Shown piece by piece: positions 17,876 to 25,290 of a stretch of DNA of 64,000 nucleotides. Position 1 is the stretch's first letter, and each line of letters starts with the position of its first letter. A program made the translations under genes and the position numbers. This DNA comes from Oscillospiraceae bacterium (GTDB taxonomy: Bacteria; Bacillota; Clostridia; Oscillospirales; Oscillospiraceae): contig CACYYN010000033.1 of NCBI GenBank assembly GCA_902778665.1, positions 16,698-80,697 on the forward strand. The letters run 5' to 3'. A model generated the notes under the pieces. It did not search any database, was not told the origin of the DNA, and saw only the letters and a list, made by a program, of their open reading frames with translations.

Positions 17876-19075
17876 TCAGCTGCGGGAGCTGTTCTTTGCC
17901 AGGGCAGCGGCTTCCGCCCTTTCTCTGCAGATCTCATCCCAGGTCTTCTGGCCGGCCATAATCACGCTGAGCTTATGCAGCTCCTCCGGTACATTGATTT
18001 TCTGGGGGCAGGCCTCTGCACACTGGCCGCACCCGATGCAGGCATCCGCCCGCTTTTCTTTTTCCAGACCGCCGTAACGGGCGACCGTGTTCATGCTGTT
18101 GTGAATGGCCATATCATTCGCCATGCTCAGAAGCGTGGGAATGTCCAGCCCCATGGGGCAGCCGGCACAGCAGTAACGGCAACCGGTGCAGGGGATAAAT
18201 TTTGCAACTTTCCCTGCAATTTCCTTTAAAAGAGCCTGCTCCTCATTATTGAGCGGCTTGAGGTCCGAAAACGTCCTGATATTGTCCTGCATCTGCTCCA
18301 GATTGGACATGCCACTGAGAACCATGGTAGGCTGCGGAACCGTCTGCAGCCAACGGAAGCCCCATGCAGGGATGCTCTCATCCGGGCGAAGGGCACGCAT
18401 CCGCGCTTCGGTTTCCGCATCAAATGAGGCGAGCTTTCCGCCGCGAACAGGCTCCATCACCCACACGGGAATTCCCGCCTGCTTCAGAATGGCACATTTC
18501 TTCTCTGCATTCTGCAGCGTCCAGTCCAGATAATTCAGCTGGATCTGGCAGAACTCCATATACTGCCCGTAAAGATTCAGGAAGTCAGACAGTGCTTCAG
18601 CCGCTGCGTGACAGGAAAAGCCGAGATGGCGGATTCTGCCCTTTCGCTTCTGTTCCAGGAAAAAGTCCATGAAGCGGTTTTCCGGATTCCCGTAATAGCG
18701 GAGAGAGCTTTCATTCACATTATGCAGGAGGTAAAAATCAAAATAATCCACCCCGCATTTTTTCAGCTGATCTTCAAAAACTTCCTCCGGGTCAAGGGGT
18801 GTTACGCCCGGGACATTCTGATGGCCGGGGAATTTATCCGCCAGATACCAGCTCTCTCTGGGATAGCGGGAGAGAGCTTTACCGACGGCGATCTCAGACT
18901 TTCCGCCGTGATAGGGATAGGCCGTGTCAAAATAGTTGATGCCGGAAGCAATGGCCGTGTCCACCATCCGGTCCAGCTGGGCCTGATCAATTTCTCCCGA
19001 TTCGTCGGTGGGCAGGCGCATCGTGCCAAAGCCGAGGGCGGAGAGCTGCAGATCCTGAAAAGAATGGGTAAGCAT
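17876..19075 (-). CDS. Aldo/keto reductase with C-terminal 4Fe-4S domain
   Basis: A 399-residue fusion. Residues 1-280 form the TIM-barrel aldo/keto reductase: FDTAYPYHGGKSE near residue 49 carries the catalytic Asp/Tyr, ADKFPG near 77 the Lys, and LLHNVNE near 117 replaces the catalytic His context. The C-terminal 100 residues hold two cysteine clusters, CTGCRYCCAGCP near 297 and CIGCGQCAEACP near 345, expected to bind iron-sulfur clusters. Such proteins are common in anaerobes, with unknown substrates. ACAGGAGGAATAAA precedes ATG 19075. Upstream of ung in a probable operon. Confidence 0.9.
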   Translation of the reverse strand: MLTHSFQDLQLSALGFGTMRLPTDESGEIDQAQLDRMVDTAIASGINYFDTAYPYHGGKSEIAVGKALSRYPRESWYLADKFPGHQNVPGVTPLDPEEVFEDQLKKCGVDYFDFYLLHNVNESSLRYYGNPENRFMDFFLEQKRKGRIRHLGFSCHAAAEALSDFLNLYGQYMEFCQIQLNYLDWTLQNAEKKCAILKQAGIPVWVMEPVRGGKLASFDAETEARMRALRPDESIPAWGFRWLQTVPQPTMVLSGMSNLEQMQDNIRTFSDLKPLNNEEQALLKEIAGKVAKFIPCTGCRYCCAGCPMGLDIPTLLSMANDMAIHNSMNTVARYGGLEKEKRADACIGCGQCAEACPQKINVPEELHKLSVIMAGQKTWDEICRERAEAAALAKNSSRS

Positions 19076-19162
19076 TTTATTCCTCCTGTTGTTTTTCCGT
19101 TATCATAACACAAGCACATTTCCTGTACAAGTGACGAAATGAACAGTTGTGCACCGAACCCG

Positions 19163-19468
19163 TTATTTTCTGATCTCCACGTCTCTGATTTTTATCCCGA
19201 TGTCCTGCTCATCCAGCAGCTTCTCTGCCCGGGAAAGGAGCCTTTCCTTGTTGGCATTCAGCAGATGCACCGCCAGATCGTCCTTCATGCCCTTCGGCAG
19301 CATCTCCACTACCTTTCGAACCTGATCGGGCGGAACTTCGCTGAGCTTACTCAGAAGCATGCCCCCCATTCCGTCCCCGCCGCGAATTCTGTCTTTCACG
19401 AGAGGGTAATATTTCTCCACAAAAGAGCCGTAGTCAATGTCGTCTACCGTAATAACAATTTCCATCAT
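19163..19468 (-). CDS. Unknown 101-residue protein coupled to a LOG-type gene
   Basis: Small soluble, mostly helical protein: IVITVDDIDYGSFVEKYYP at the start, a Gly/Met patch GGDGMGGMLLSKL near residue 32, then charged helices. Its start overlaps the stop of the LOG-type gene upstream and has AAGGAG nearby, so both are read together. The start could be either of two adjacent ATG codons (19468 or 19465). No family recognised. Confidence 0.65.
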   Translation of the reverse strand: MMEIVITVDDIDYGSFVEKYYPLVKDRIRGGDGMGGMLLSKLSEVPPDQVRKVVEMLPKGMKDDLAVHLLNANKERLLSRAEKLLDEQDIGIKIRDVEIRK

Positions 19469-20034
19469 TTTTCTCCTTCTTTTCCTGATAAATTATCATT
19501 TTGGTTTTGCAGAATATGAATAATCTGGCTGAGATTTTCGGCGAAACAGATTCCTTCCTGCCGTTCTTCGGAGGAAAGCCCCAGTTCCGTCATGTGCAGC
19601 AGGAGCTGACGCAGCCCGTCATAATAGCCGTTCAGGTTATAGAGAATGCAGGGAGCACGCAGATATTTCATGGAAACCATTGACATAACTTCTGCGATTT
19701 CCTCCAGCGTGCCGGTTCCTCCGGGGAACGCGATGAAGGCGTCGCCCAGCTCGATCATTCTCGTTTTCCGCTCCGTCATCGTTTCCGTCACAATGAGCCT
19801 GGTGATGTCATCATAGACATATCCGGCTTCCACGAAAAATCTCGGTTCCACGCCGGTTACCTTTCCGCCGGCTGTGAGGACGCTCTCGGCCAGCACACCC
19901 ATAAGCCCTGATTTTGACCCGCCGTATACAAGGGTGTTTCCGCTCTCGCCGATCCATTTCCCCAGCTCTGCCACCGCAGTCTTCAGTGCCGGATCATTCC
20001 CTTCATTCGCCCCGAGATAGACTGTAATATTCAT
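19465..20034 (-). CDS. LOG family protein (TIGR00730-type)
   Basis: A 189-residue Rossmann-like protein with the diagnostic lysine-decarboxylase-like motifs: YGGSKSGLMG near residue 39 and PGGTGTLEEI near 103. Characterised homologues release free base from nucleoside 5'-monophosphates (cytokinin phosphoribohydrolase activity) rather than decarboxylate lysine; the bacterial role is usually unknown. Ribosome binding site is weak (AGGT). Transcription must start between 20034 and the terminator at 20050-20078, or read through it. Confidence 0.88.
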   Translation of the reverse strand: MNITVYLGANEGNDPALKTAVAELGKWIGESGNTLVYGGSKSGLMGVLAESVLTAGGKVTGVEPRFFVEAGYVYDDITRLIVTETMTERKTRMIELGDAFIAFPGGTGTLEEIAEVMSMVSMKYLRAPCILYNLNGYYDGLRQLLLHMTELGLSSEERQEGICFAENLSQIIHILQNQNDNLSGKEGEK

Positions 20035-20049
20035 ATAATACCTGCATAC

Positions 20050-20078
20050 AAAAAATTCCCGGCTCGAAATGAGCCGGG
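20050..20078 (-). terminator. Terminator after the Phd-type antitoxin gene
   Basis: On the minus strand CCCGGCTC, loop ATTTC, GAGCCGGG, then AATTTTTT. It ends the single-gene antitoxin transcript. Confidence 0.85.
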
Positions 20079-20103
20079 TTTCATCATAACTTATGAACAG
20101 GTA

Positions 20104-20355
20104 TCAGTCAAGTCTCAATTCTTCCACACTTCTCGCCAGAACTTCTTTGTTGCGGTGGTAGGACGGGTCATCTGTAAGGCCGGAGAGAAACTCAGAGGTT
20201 TTTCTGGCTTCCTGCAGCTGACGGTATGCTCTCTCTGAAATAATGAACACATTTTTATCGCCGGATCTCGGGATAAAAACATCTTCCCCACTCCAGGCAA
20301 TGTCACAATAATCCATAATATTTGCCTGAAAATCCTTGGACGCTGCAGTAACCAT
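20104..20355 (-). CDS. Phd/YefM-type antitoxin, no partner toxin visible
   Basis: An 83-residue protein resembling the DNA-binding, toxin-neutralising antitoxins of type II systems: N-terminal TAASKDFQANIMDYCDIA, beta strands DVFIPRSGDKNVFIISERAYRQL, then a C-terminal helix that normally wraps the toxin (EFLSGLTDD, EVLARSVEEL). CGGGAGGCACTCAC precedes ATG 20355. It has its own promoter, an imperfect palindrome in the leader and a terminator 26 bases after its stop; no RelE/Doc-like gene lies on either side. So it is a solitary antitoxin, either a relic, a repressor or a neutraliser acting on a distant toxin. Confidence 0.8.
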   Translation of the reverse strand: MVTAASKDFQANIMDYCDIAWSGEDVFIPRSGDKNVFIISERAYRQLQEARKTSEFLSGLTDDPSYHRNKEVLARSVEELRLD

Positions 20356-20381
20356 GTGAGTGCCTCCCGATTCTTCTATTC

Positions 20382-20403
20382 GAACCGATAATTTTACCGA
20401 TTC
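20382..20403 (-). promoter_or_regulatory. Imperfect palindrome, candidate antitoxin operator
   Basis: A 22-base imperfect inverted repeat (8 of 11 pairs match) with two copies of ACCGAT, lying between the promoter at 20422-20450 and the start codon. Phd/YefM antitoxins usually bind such palindromes to repress their own gene, hence the inference. Confidence 0.45.
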
Positions 20404-20421
20404 GTAATTATTTGTTACTTA

Positions 20422-20450
20422 AATATACTCTTTTCTCCTACCACTGTCAA
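20422..20450 (-). promoter_or_regulatory. Consensus promoter of the antitoxin gene
   Basis: Minus-strand TTGACA (complement of 20445-20450), 17-base spacer, TATATT (complement of 20422-20427). Confidence 0.8.
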
Positions 20451-20519
20451 GATAAAAATTTATGATTCGTGAATTTTTTTACCCCGCCCGTATCCTGTAA
20501 CGCCCCGTTATCGATTCCC

Positions 20520-20548
20520 TTGCCGGATTTCTCCGTTTGCGATATAAT
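20520..20548 (+). promoter_or_regulatory. Promoter of the 20599 gene
   Basis: TTGCCG (20520-20525), 17-base spacer, TATAAT (20543-20548). Confidence 0.7.
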
Positions 20549-20598
20549 CATTACTACAGCTCAGAATTTGTGAATCAGGATGTTTGGAGGTCTGTGAA

Positions 20599-21006
20599 AT
20601 GAAGAAAACTGTTGAGGAACTGCTTCAATGCTCATACTGGATTATTGATATATTGCCGTCACAGGTACCTGAAGGCAGCCCCGGACAGTACTTTGCTGTT
20701 GAAGAGTTTTTTCTGCAGGGCGATCGGATAGAAGAGATAAAACGAAAACATATCGACCTGATTCTGAAGCTGAACTGCTACAGGGACATATCAATAGGCG
20801 ATGAAAATGTGATCAATCCGTTACCGGAGCACATAGCCGACGAGATGAAAAAAAGGTATCTCTATATTATGACAGGCGAAAGCATGATCCTTTCCGAACC
20901 TGATGACACGCATCTGACTGTTTTTAATCCGGATTCACAACTGTTGGAACTAATCAGGCAGCTTGCTTCCGGCGAGGGTCTTTTTGTCTGGAAGCCCACC
21001 TTTTAA
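20599..21006 (+). CDS. Unknown 135-residue protein
   Basis: ATG 20599 has GGAGG ten bases upstream and its own promoter. The soluble protein starts MKKTVEELLQCSYWIIDILP, with YFAVEEFFLQ near residue 36 and DEMKKRYLYIMTG near 82. Its look is that of a conserved small clostridial cytosolic protein, but I cannot assign a family. Convergent with the membrane protein gene at 21027. Confidence 0.7.
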   Translation: MKKTVEELLQCSYWIIDILPSQVPEGSPGQYFAVEEFFLQGDRIEEIKRKHIDLILKLNCYRDISIGDENVINPLPEHIADEMKKRYLYIMTGESMILSEPDDTHLTVFNPDSQLLELIRQLASGEGLFVWKPTF

Positions 21007-21026
21007 GCAATGAGGCAGAAGGCTGG

Positions 21027-21803
21027 TCAGCCTCGTCGGAGTCTCCTTGTCCGCTCTGCGGTAAACTTCGCGATATGCTTCCAGAGGCTGTGCAGCTGTT
21101 TTTTATGGCTGCACAGCTTTTCCGTGCAGTTTTCACACTTCAGGTAATCGTTCGTGTTTTCCGAAAAACGTTCCGGGAAGCGGAAGAAGGTGATTTCCCA
21201 CCGGAAGAGCAGGATGACGGAGGTGGCAAGAAGACTCCACGCATAGAGCTTTCTGACAAAGAAGAGAGGCGTGAACATCATGGCATAATCCCAGTTATAG
21301 ATTCTGCATGCGCTGCAGCACTTATTCTTCAGAAACCAGCTCTGAAACGGGCAGAAAAACAGAATGCAGATCATATCGCAGACGGAATAGGCGCTTGCGA
21401 TGAGCACCATGATGCCCTCATCAAATATGCCGAGCATATAAAGAGCGCCGAAAACGGCATTGAAGCTGATCCAGATCAGTGCCACCAGAACGGTGGCGTT
21501 GTTTTCCTGAATGGAGATGTCCGTTCGGCCGCTTCTGATATAGTTTTTTGCAAACTGCTTCTGGCAGCCGGGGCTTTCCAGCCTGGAGGGGAAAAACCGG
21601 AACACCATTTCAACCATGAAGATCAGCCAGATGATGCCCAGGATGACAGGCCGGCTTTCCAGATGCTCTGTGATGCCTCTGCTCTGCCGGATCCGGTTGG
21701 AAATATAAACGGCGAGAAGGATAAGGAAGAGCAGAGATCTGTAAACAAGCCTGAAATAATGCCACGTGCTTACGGCAGTCAGTCTGATTTTCGTTTTTTT
21801 CAT
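21027..21803 (-). CDS. Multi-span membrane protein with Cys pairs
   Basis: A 258-residue protein with about five to six membrane segments (SLLFLILLAVYIS near residue 23, VILGIIWLIFMVEMVF near 53, ATVLVALIWISFNAVFGAL near 104, GIMVLIASAYSVCDMICILFF near 129, and a last one near 187). A cytosolic-type loop KNKCCSACRIYNWDY near residue 160 and a late KCENCTEKLC carry paired cysteines that could bind a metal. Starts 14 bases after the ROK kinase gene ends, so probably the same operon. Function unknown. Confidence 0.7.
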   Translation of the reverse strand: MKKTKIRLTAVSTWHYFRLVYRSLLFLILLAVYISNRIRQSRGITEHLESRPVILGIIWLIFMVEMVFRFFPSRLESPGCQKQFAKNYIRSGRTDISIQENNATVLVALIWISFNAVFGALYMLGIFDEGIMVLIASAYSVCDMICILFFCPFQSWFLKNKCCSACRIYNWDYAMMFTPLFFVRKLYAWSLLATSVILLFRWEITFFRFPERFSENTNDYLKCENCTEKLCSHKKQLHSLWKHIAKFTAERTRRLRRG

Positions 21804-21817
21804 CCCGCATCACCTGA

Positions 21818-22753
21818 TCATCCGATCCGTATTCCCTCTGTCTCCGGCGGCGTCTGCTTCATCAGATCCATCGCAAAATACGCTGCGCCGACAACACCTT
21901 TTTCCGGCCTGTCCTCCGGGAAAAGAAGCTGCAGATTTTCCGCCGGATACGGTTTTCTCACCCGCTTCAGAAGCATCTCCTCGAGCGTCCGGCGTGGAAA
22001 GTCTTTCATGGCGAGGACGCCTCCGCCGATGAGCACATAGTCCGGATCCAGAATATTGATTTCCGTGGCGACAGCCTGTGCCATGCGGTCGACATACCGG
22101 ATCAGCGGAGGCTCGGACGAGTGCCGGGTAAAGAGCTCTCCGATGGGTGTATCGGGATAAACGGTTTGCGTCAGAGAGGCGAGATACTTCCCGCCGGCCA
22201 GGTTTTCCATACAGCCGACGTTCCCGCAGCCGCAAATTAAGGTGCTGCCGTCTACCGGGATATGGCCAAGCTCACCGGCCGTTCCGTTTTTTCCGATCAG
22301 GGGGGAGCCGTCCAGAAAGATGGCATTGCCCACACCCGTTCCGAAGTAGAAGCCGGAGATGATGCCTCTCCTGGGGATATCATAGGCAATCATATCATAG
22401 CAGAGGACAAAGGTCACATCCCGTTCGATGAAAACAGGGATTCCCAGCTCCTCTGTCAGGTATTCCACCACCGGGAGATTCTCCATATAGGGGAGATTCG
22501 GTGCCTGAAGGACCCTCTTCCGATCCCGGTCTATCGTCGCAGGAAAACCGATGCTGATGGCAGTAATTTCTATTCGGCCTTCCGAAATGTAGCGATGCAG
22601 AAACGTACACAGATCCTCCAGCGGCCCGGCAGAACGGAAGACTTCACGGACGGGAATCTTCCGGAATTGCTGCACGGTTCCGTCCGTGGCGATGGTTCCG
22701 ATCCGGAAATTGGTCCCGCCTACATCGATGCCGATAATTCCCGCATTACTCAT
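21818..22753 (-). CDS. ROK family sugar kinase
   Basis: A 311-residue sugar kinase or ROK protein: the ATP-binding N-terminal IGIDVGGTNFRIG (residues 7-19), catalytic-region GFYFGTGVGNAIFLDG near 130, and the zinc-binding ROK signature CGCGNVGCME near 170. There is no N-terminal helix-turn-helix, so it is a kinase rather than a repressor. Candidate substrates are glucose, N-acetylglucosamine, N-acetylmannosamine or allose; they cannot be separated here. I chose ATG 22753 with GAGGGGGG upstream; the open frame extends further 5' without a plausible start. Confidence 0.88.
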   Translation of the reverse strand: MSNAGIIGIDVGGTNFRIGTIATDGTVQQFRKIPVREVFRSAGPLEDLCTFLHRYISEGRIEITAISIGFPATIDRDRKRVLQAPNLPYMENLPVVEYLTEELGIPVFIERDVTFVLCYDMIAYDIPRRGIISGFYFGTGVGNAIFLDGSPLIGKNGTAGELGHIPVDGSTLICGCGNVGCMENLAGGKYLASLTQTVYPDTPIGELFTRHSSEPPLIRYVDRMAQAVATEINILDPDYVLIGGGVLAMKDFPRRTLEEMLLKRVRKPYPAENLQLLFPEDRPEKGVVGAAYFAMDLMKQTPPETEGIRIG

Positions 22754-22822
22754 AAGAATGATTCCCCCCTCAAAGATCAGGCCGATAGTCTGGCAGGCCT
22801 GCGCTTCAGCCGGCTGTTTTTG

Positions 22823-22868
22823 CAAAAGGGCACCGACAGGGGCTGCCGGCAACAGGCCCCTTCGGTGC
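22823..22868 (-). terminator. Terminator after the nitroreductase gene
   Basis: On the minus strand GCACCGA pairs with TCGGTGC and an inner GGGGC with GCCCC; the stem is followed by CCTTTTGC. It separates the nitroreductase from the ROK kinase operon. Confidence 0.65.
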
Positions 22869-22885
22869 ACACTCCGGTTTTCGTA

Positions 22886-23398
22886 TTAAAGATAAGAGAC
22901 CGTATCCGTCAGCGGTTTGCGTTTTTCATGGTTCGGAAGGGGGCCCGCATCTTCGGCAGCATAGCCGAGGTCCATCACCATGAGAACCTTTTCATTTTCC
23001 GGCAGGCCGAACTCAGTGGCCAGCTCATCCGGATCCAGACGATTGATCCAGCAGCTGTCTATCCCTTCATCCGCTGCGGCAAGGATCATGTGGGTGGCGA
23101 CGATGGTGGCGTCCTCCATGCCGGAATCCTGTGTTCCGCCCGGATAAGTGAACACATTGCTGCCGTCATACGCCACCACCAGAACGGTAGAAGCGCCGTA
23201 ACGGCATGGTGTGATCTTATCAAGTTTAGCCAGGGCCTCTTCCGACTGGAGAACATAGACGTGCTGCTCCTGCAGGTTCTTCGCTGTGGGGGCCAGTCTG
23301 CCGGCTTCCAGAATCGCAGCCAGCTTCTCCTCCTCCACCTTTTTTTCGCTGTATTTTTTGCAGGAATACCGTTTTCTGATTACTTCTTTGAATTCCAT
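22886..23398 (-). CDS. Nitroreductase family protein
   Basis: A 170-residue FMN-dependent oxidoreductase, at the short end for the family. RKRYSCKKYSEKKV near residue 8 is the N-terminal phosphate-binding motif (usually RRSxRxF), followed by ILEAGRLAPTAKNLQ near 29, and a GxGSCWI-like EGIDSCWINRLD near 111. It would reduce nitro compounds or quinones with NAD(P)H in the cytoplasm; physiological substrate unknown. Preceded by AAGGAGATTAAATCC. Confidence 0.9.
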   Translation of the reverse strand: MEFKEVIRKRYSCKKYSEKKVEEEKLAAILEAGRLAPTAKNLQEQHVYVLQSEEALAKLDKITPCRYGASTVLVVAYDGSNVFTYPGGTQDSGMEDATIVATHMILAAADEGIDSCWINRLDPDELATEFGLPENEKVLMVMDLGYAAEDAGPLPNHEKRKPLTDTVSYL

Positions 23399-23587
23399 GG
23401 ATTTAATCTCCTTACAATGTGATTTTGTTACCGGTTGCTATGATTCAGTATACCTTTCACGGGAGACATTGTCAAATCCAATTGTCGGAAAAAAAGCTTG
23501 TCAGGCGGCCTTCAGAGAGAATATAATGAAGCTGTCATGAAGTGCACAAAACGTGGATCAACCCACGGTGGTAACAGAGGTTTGAAC

Positions 23588-24301
23588 ATGATTTATTCTG
23601 CCATGATCAACGACATTCCAGTAGAGGCCGAATTCTCCGATCAGGACGTTCAGGAGGTCTATATCCCTCTGCTCCGGAAGCTGCGGCAAATGCAAGAGAA
23701 TAAAAAGGGAAGAATTCTTATTTTTCTGGCGGCACCGCCGGGTGTAGGAAAAACAACACTGGCGATGTTTTTACAGATGCTCTCCGAAACAACGGAAGGG
23801 CTCAAAAGAGTCACGGCAATCGGGATTGACGGTTTTCATCACTACGAAACCTACCTGAATACGCACACAACCGTGAGGGACGGAACCGAAATTCCTCTGA
23901 TCAAGGTAAAAGGAGCCCCCGAAACCTTCGACCTGCAGAAGCTTACGGCAGGAATTCAGAAAATCGCAGCAGGAGAAGACTGCATGTGGCCGACTTACAG
24001 CCGCATTCTGCATGACCCGGTGGAAAACGCCGTGAAGGTGAACGGAGACATCATTCTGCTGGAAGGAAACTATCTGCTGCTGGATGCGCCCGGATGGAGG
24101 GACCTGAAGCAATATGCCGATATGACCGTCAGCCTGATGCCCCCGGACCGGAAGATATTGAAAGAGCGGCTCGTAGCAAGGAAGGCCGCCAGCGGCTTCT
24201 CTCTTGAAGAAGCAGAGGCACACGTGACATTCAGTGATCTATATAATGCAGATCTTTGCATGGAGCACGCACTGCCGGCAGATCTGACAATCCACTCTTA
24301 A
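23588..24301 (+). CDS. P-loop nucleoside/phosphoribulokinase-like kinase
   Basis: A 237-residue kinase of the PRK/uridine-kinase superfamily. Walker A APPGVGKTT (residues ~41-49), the DGFHHY motif near 78 that binds the phosphoacceptor (as in fructose/panthothenate-type kinases), and the Walker B-like LLEGNYLLL near 157. Acceptor unknown: a sugar, nucleoside or pantothenate. I chose ATG 23588 (CAGAGG upstream); upstream in-frame starts lack a site. An aldo/keto reductase follows 23 bases later in the same direction, suggesting a carbohydrate operon. Confidence 0.85.
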   Translation: MIYSAMINDIPVEAEFSDQDVQEVYIPLLRKLRQMQENKKGRILIFLAAPPGVGKTTLAMFLQMLSETTEGLKRVTAIGIDGFHHYETYLNTHTTVRDGTEIPLIKVKGAPETFDLQKLTAGIQKIAAGEDCMWPTYSRILHDPVENAVKVNGDIILLEGNYLLLDAPGWRDLKQYADMTVSLMPPDRKILKERLVARKAASGFSLEEAEAHVTFSDLYNADLCMEHALPADLTIHS

Positions 24302-24324
24302 GGCATTCAGGAAAGGAGAACAAA

Positions 24325-25290
24325 ATGGAACTGTATGCAACGATTCCCTCAGTAGACAAGCCGGTCTCCAGACTATTCTTCGGGACCGCCTCAAAGCCCT
24401 TTCTCGCAGGGGAAAACTGCAACCGCCTGCTGGATGAAATGTTTGACCTGGGCATTCAGACCATCGACAGTGCACGCAATTATCAGTCTTCCGAAATATC
24501 CATCGGCAGATGGTTTCAGGAGAGCGGAAAACGGGAGCAGGTGGTCCTTCTGACCAAGGGCGGGCATCCCGATTTGCTGGGCAGAAGACGCATCAATGAA
24601 AAGGAAATCCGGAAGGACATTGAGTGCAGCCTGCGCAATCTTCACTCGGACTATATTGATATCTATCTGCTGCACCGGGATGACCCGCGAAAGCCGGCAG
24701 GAGAGATTGTGGAGATTTTCAATGCTCTCTACCGGGAGGGGAAGATCCGGGCATTCGGCGGGTCCAACTGGACCCACACCCGCATCGAAGAGGCAAACCG
24801 GTATGCACAGGAGCACGGCCTTATCCCGCTGACCGTCTCCAGCCCCAACTTCAGTCTGGCAGAGCAGGTGAGGGACCCGTGGGGCGGAGGTTGCGTCACC
24901 CTAACCGGGAAGGACAACGAACAGGCCCGTGCCTGGTACCAAGAGAACGGCATGCCCGTGATCGCCTATTCCAGCCTGGGGCGCGGGCTTTTATCGGGGA
25001 AGATCACATCCGGGAACATGGCCGACTACGCGAAACTCATGGATGAACCCGCCCGGAAGGGATACGCCTGCGAAGAAAACTTTGAGCGTCTCAGAAGATG
25101 TGAGACGCTCGCGAAAGAAAAAGGAATTACGGTTTCTCAGGTTGCACTCGCCTGGTTTTTCCGCCAGCCCATGAATCTGTTTGCCATTGTCAGCACCTCC
25201 AGCAGAGAGCGGATGCAGGCGAACATGGAGGCTCTCAACATTATTCTGACGGCGGAAGAATGCTCTTATCTGAACCTGCAGCAGACCTGA
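24325..25290 (+). CDS. Aldo/keto reductase
   Basis: A 321-residue NADPH-dependent oxidoreductase with a TIM barrel: TIDSARNYQSSEISIG near residue 47 (catalytic Asp and Tyr), LLTKGGHP near 75 (Lys), LLHRDDPRKPAGE near 116 (His), and a C-terminal NADPH-binding IVSTSSRERMQANM near 287. AAAGGAGAACAAA precedes ATG. It has no iron-sulfur extension, unlike the reductase at 17876. The last 50 bases overlap tail to tail with recD2. Confidence 0.9.
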   Translation: MELYATIPSVDKPVSRLFFGTASKPFLAGENCNRLLDEMFDLGIQTIDSARNYQSSEISIGRWFQESGKREQVVLLTKGGHPDLLGRRRINEKEIRKDIECSLRNLHSDYIDIYLLHRDDPRKPAGEIVEIFNALYREGKIRAFGGSNWTHTRIEEANRYAQEHGLIPLTVSSPNFSLAEQVRDPWGGGCVTLTGKDNEQARAWYQENGMPVIAYSSLGRGLLSGKITSGNMADYAKLMDEPARKGYACEENFERLRRCETLAKEKGITVSQVALAWFFRQPMNLFAIVSTSSRERMQANMEALNIILTAEECSYLNLQQT

